A DNA stretch of 9,011 nt, taken from positions 1 through 9,011 of the forward strand of contig CAILUF010000174.1 in NCBI GenBank assembly GCA_903837365.1, given 5' to 3'. This document shows, piece by piece, positions 6,694-9,011 of the stretch. The translations under genes and the position numbers were made by a program. Origin of the DNA: an uncultured Alphaproteobacteria bacterium. GTDB lineage: Bacteria; Pseudomonadota; Alphaproteobacteria; Rickettsiales; UBA1997. Every line of letters begins with the position of its first letter. Positions within the stretch are counted from its first letter, which is position 1. Below the pieces are notes generated by a model, which was given only the letters and a program-made list of their open reading frames with translations, searched no databases and was not told the DNA's origin.

Positions 6694-8130
6694 ATGACAA
6701 AAAGAATGATTTTAATTGTTGACGATGAGCCTACACAGCGTAAGGTTATCGGCAAATTTATAGATGGTCTAGGACATAATTCTATTGACATGAGTAGCGG
6801 AATGGAGGTGGTAGATTTTTTTATGAATAAAAAAACCCTCAAGGGTGTTTCATGTAACGAGATTGATGTCATGCTTCTTGATTTGTCAATGCCTGACCTG
6901 GATGGACTTGAAGTTTTAAAACAAATTGCGCCAATTAAAGGTGATCTTCAAGTGATTGTTTTGACTGCGAATCAAGATGTTAATTTGGCAATTACGGCGA
7001 TTAATTACGGAGCAATTGATTATATCGTTAAAGGTGAAAAAGATATTATTGCGCGAATCACTGCATCAATTAACAACGCCATCGAAAAGAAAAATTTAAA
7101 ATATCAAGTTTCGCATTTAGCTCGTAAAGGTAAGGATCAGGTAGCATTTTCGGATATAATTGGTCAAAGCGAAATCATGATGAACATGGTTCGCCTCGCT
7201 AAAAAAGTTACCAATTCTAATATTTCAATTTTAATCGAAGGTTCGAATGGAGCTGGTAAGGAAATTTTAGCGCGAGCTATTCATGGATCAAGTTCTAGAT
7301 CTGGCAAGCCATTCATAACTGTAGAATGTGATTTGTTAAAAGCTAACACCGTTGAAGAGGAATTGTTCGGTGTTGAAGGGCAGGTGGTAAATGGTCCAAA
7401 AAATATTGGCAAAGTTGGTGAAGCAAATATGGGAACAATTTTTTTCGAAAAAATCGATGCCTTAAAAATTGATGTACAAGTAAAAATATTGCGATTTATG
7501 CAGGAAGGAGAATATACGCCAGTTGGTGCAAAAATTCCAGTTCGCTCAAATGCAAGAGTTATCGCCTCAACAACTCGCGATTTAAATAAACTAGTTTCGT
7601 TAAAAAAATTTCGCGAAGATTTATATTATCGCATTGCTACATTTCCAATTAAAGTTCCTGATTTAAAAGAGCGTGGAGAGGATGATATTCGCTTGCTTTC
7701 GGAAAATTTTTGTCGTGATTTTAGTATTAATGAAAATAAAAAAATTAAAGCGATTAATCAAGATGCACTTTATTTGCTTTACAATTATGACTGGGAGGAT
7801 AATGTCCGACAGCTAAAAAATTCGGTGTTTCGAGCGGTTGTTTTATGTGATGGCGATGTGTTGAAGCCAGAGCATTTTCCGCAATTGCTAAACAAAGAAA
7901 ATAATAGTATGACCAAAGCTAAATCGGCAATCAAAAAAAATTCCGATGTTAATAGCGAATTGATTGATATTTTTGATGATGAAGGTCAATGCAAAACAAT
8001 TGATCTCATTGAAGAAGAGATTATCCGGAGACTTGTCGATATTTACAATGGTAATTTATCGGAAGTAGCTAAACAACTTGATATTGGTCGATCAACAATT
8101 TATCGTAAATTAAAAATCATCAATGAATAA
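6694..8130 (+). CDS. TacA/NtrX-type response regulator with degenerate sigma-54 AAA+ domain
   Basis: Three domains are visible. The receiver (about 5-125) has the acidic pair D10 D11, phospho-acceptor D63 in LLDLSMP, T91 and K113, so phosphorylation by a histidine kinase looks possible. The AAA+ domain (about 153-395) keeps the Walker A GSNGAGKE (183-190), the FREDLYYRI arginine-finger segment and sensor II (DWEDNVRQLKN). However, the sigma-54-contacting GAFTGA is replaced by QVVNGP (230-235), and the Walker B acidic pair of GTLFLDE is changed to E252-K253. The C-terminus is a Fis-type helix-turn-helix, LSEVAKQLDIGRSTIYRKLK. The receiver opening VDDEPTQRKVI resembles alphaproteobacterial TacA. 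It should bind DNA but probably cannot hydrolyse ATP well or open sigma-54 promoters, so it may act as a repressor or sigma-70 regulator. A weak GGGA (6685-6688) precedes the ATG. galU starts three bases after its stop. Confidence 0.88.
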   Translation: MTKRMILIVDDEPTQRKVIGKFIDGLGHNSIDMSSGMEVVDFFMNKKTLKGVSCNEIDVMLLDLSMPDLDGLEVLKQIAPIKGDLQVIVLTANQDVNLAITAINYGAIDYIVKGEKDIIARITASINNAIEKKNLKYQVSHLARKGKDQVAFSDIIGQSEIMMNMVRLAKKVTNSNISILIEGSNGAGKEILARAIHGSSSRSGKPFITVECDLLKANTVEEELFGVEGQVVNGPKNIGKVGEANMGTIFFEKIDALKIDVQVKILRFMQEGEYTPVGAKIPVRSNARVIASTTRDLNKLVSLKKFREDLYYRIATFPIKVPDLKERGEDDIRLLSENFCRDFSINENKKIKAINQDALYLLYNYDWEDNVRQLKNSVFRAVVLCDGDVLKPEHFPQLLNKENNSMTKAKSAIKKNSDVNSELIDIFDDEGQCKTIDLIEEEIIRRLVDIYNGNLSEVAKQLDIGRSTIYRKLKIINE

Positions 8131-8133
8131 ATT

Positions 8134-9009
8134 ATGAAGAAAGTTAGAACAGCAATTTTTCCAGTAGGAGGACTTGGAACGAGATTTCTTCCCGCAACTA
8201 AGTCAATGCCAAAAGAAATGTTACCAATTGCTAATAAACCAGTAATTCAATATGCTTTTGAAGAAGCTAGGGACGCAGGAATCGAGAAATTTATTTTCAT
8301 AACCGGTAGAAATAAAAATGCCATTAACAATCATTTTGATCATGCTTATGAACTTGAATCAAAGCTTGACGAAAATAAAAAATCAACGGAATTAACCCAA
8401 GTGGTTGGCTGGATGCCAGAAGCTGGACAAATTGCATTTGTGCGTCAGCAAAAACCTCTTGGTCTTGGTCATGCGATTTGGTGTGCGCGAAATTTTATCG
8501 CTTCAAACGAAGCATTTGTAGTAATTCTTGCTGATGAAATGATGATGCATGATGATTCAAAAAATAAAAACTTTCTAAAAAAAATGATTGAATTCTACGA
8601 GCAAAAGCCAAGTGATTCAAGCGTTGTTGCTGTAGATGAAATAGCCATTGAAGATTCTAAGAAATACGGTATTATTAAAGTTGATGGTCAAGAAAAAATA
8701 ATTGATATGGTTGAAAAACCTCAACCTCATGATGCTCCTTCAAACCTAGCAATTACTGGTCGATATATCCTTCAGCCTAAAATTTTTGAATATCTTAATA
8801 AATTTGAAATTGGTAGCGGTGGGGAAATTCAACTTACCGATGCGATGCAAAGAATGTGCAAAGATTATCCATTTTTTTATAAAAAAATTGATGAACAAAG
8901 ATTTGATTGCGGTAATGTTTTAGGCTATTTGGAAGCTAATATTGCTTTTGGCTTGAAGGATAAAAAAATTAATGCTGATATTAAAAAAATACTAAAAAAA
9001 TATTTGTAA
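8134..9009 (+). CDS. galU: UTP--glucose-1-phosphate uridylyltransferase GalU
   Basis: GalU makes UDP-glucose from glucose-1-phosphate and UTP in the cytoplasm, supplying glucosyl units for lipopolysaccharide, glycans and UDP-sugar derivatives. The nucleotidyltransferase signature is complete: PVGGLGTRFLPATKSMPKEMLP (10-31), with the nucleotide-binding glycine loop and the catalytic Arg and Lys, then QQKPLGLGHA (105-114), the metal-binding LADE (132-135; most relatives have Asp at the last place), the VEKP motif and the GGEIQLTDAM segment near the C-terminal third. The length, 291 residues, matches the family, and the whole gene fits in the window with its TAA at 9007-9009. The start ATG lies three bases after the stop of the response regulator and has no visible Shine-Dalgarno, which suggests translational coupling and a shared transcript. 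The assignment to GalU rather than an RmlA-type enzyme rests on the MLPIANKPVIQYA and LTDAM motifs. Confidence 0.94.
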   Translation: MKKVRTAIFPVGGLGTRFLPATKSMPKEMLPIANKPVIQYAFEEARDAGIEKFIFITGRNKNAINNHFDHAYELESKLDENKKSTELTQVVGWMPEAGQIAFVRQQKPLGLGHAIWCARNFIASNEAFVVILADEMMMHDDSKNKNFLKKMIEFYEQKPSDSSVVAVDEIAIEDSKKYGIIKVDGQEKIIDMVEKPQPHDAPSNLAITGRYILQPKIFEYLNKFEIGSGGEIQLTDAMQRMCKDYPFFYKKIDEQRFDCGNVLGYLEANIAFGLKDKKINADIKKILKKYL

Positions 9010-9011
9010 AT

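Noticed and set aside
6657..6872. 71-codon open frame on the - strand
   Set aside because: It is antisense to the receiver domain of the response regulator and shows no family features.

Overview
The window is strongly AT-rich and carries seven genes, all on the + strand. The gene set suggests an alphaproteobacterium with a reduced genome, most likely a Rickettsiales- or Holosporales-like host-associated lineage. That assignment is inference. It rests on base composition, a VirB10 type IV secretion protein, a pyruvate phosphate dikinase regulator, a TacA/NtrX-type response regulator, and only half of a purine-synthesis gene. No rRNA, tRNA, CRISPR array or insertion sequence was seen.

Layout. 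19-687 encodes RsmD, a 16S rRNA guanine methyltransferase. 688-954 is a gap with small overlapping reading frames on both strands and one strong Shine-Dalgarno-like sequence; it may be gene debris. 955-1968 encodes only the C-terminal half of PurL. After 22 bases, 1991-4165 encodes a two-domain lipid enzyme: a PlsC-type acyltransferase joined through a helical middle segment to an alpha/beta hydrolase. 4231-5682 encodes VirB10 without any other type IV secretion gene beside it. A 112-base gap with overlapping inverted repeats leads to 5795-6634, the PPDK/PEP-synthase regulatory protein. An AT-only stem-loop spans its end. 6694-8130 encodes a receiver-AAA+-Fis response regulator whose AAA+ core has lost the GAFTGA loop and the Walker B acidic pair. 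Three bases later, 8134-9009 encodes GalU, which makes UDP-glucose.

The genes do not form one pathway. Ribosome modification, envelope lipid and sugar metabolism (acyltransferase/hydrolase, GalU), secretion (VirB10) and central carbon control (PpsR) lie in a co-directional run, as is common in reduced alphaproteobacterial genomes. The points most worth a second look are the apparently dead bEBP-type regulator, the half PurL, the orphan VirB10 and the acyltransferase-hydrolase fusion. I found no convincing defence island, mobile element or clearly new multi-gene system.
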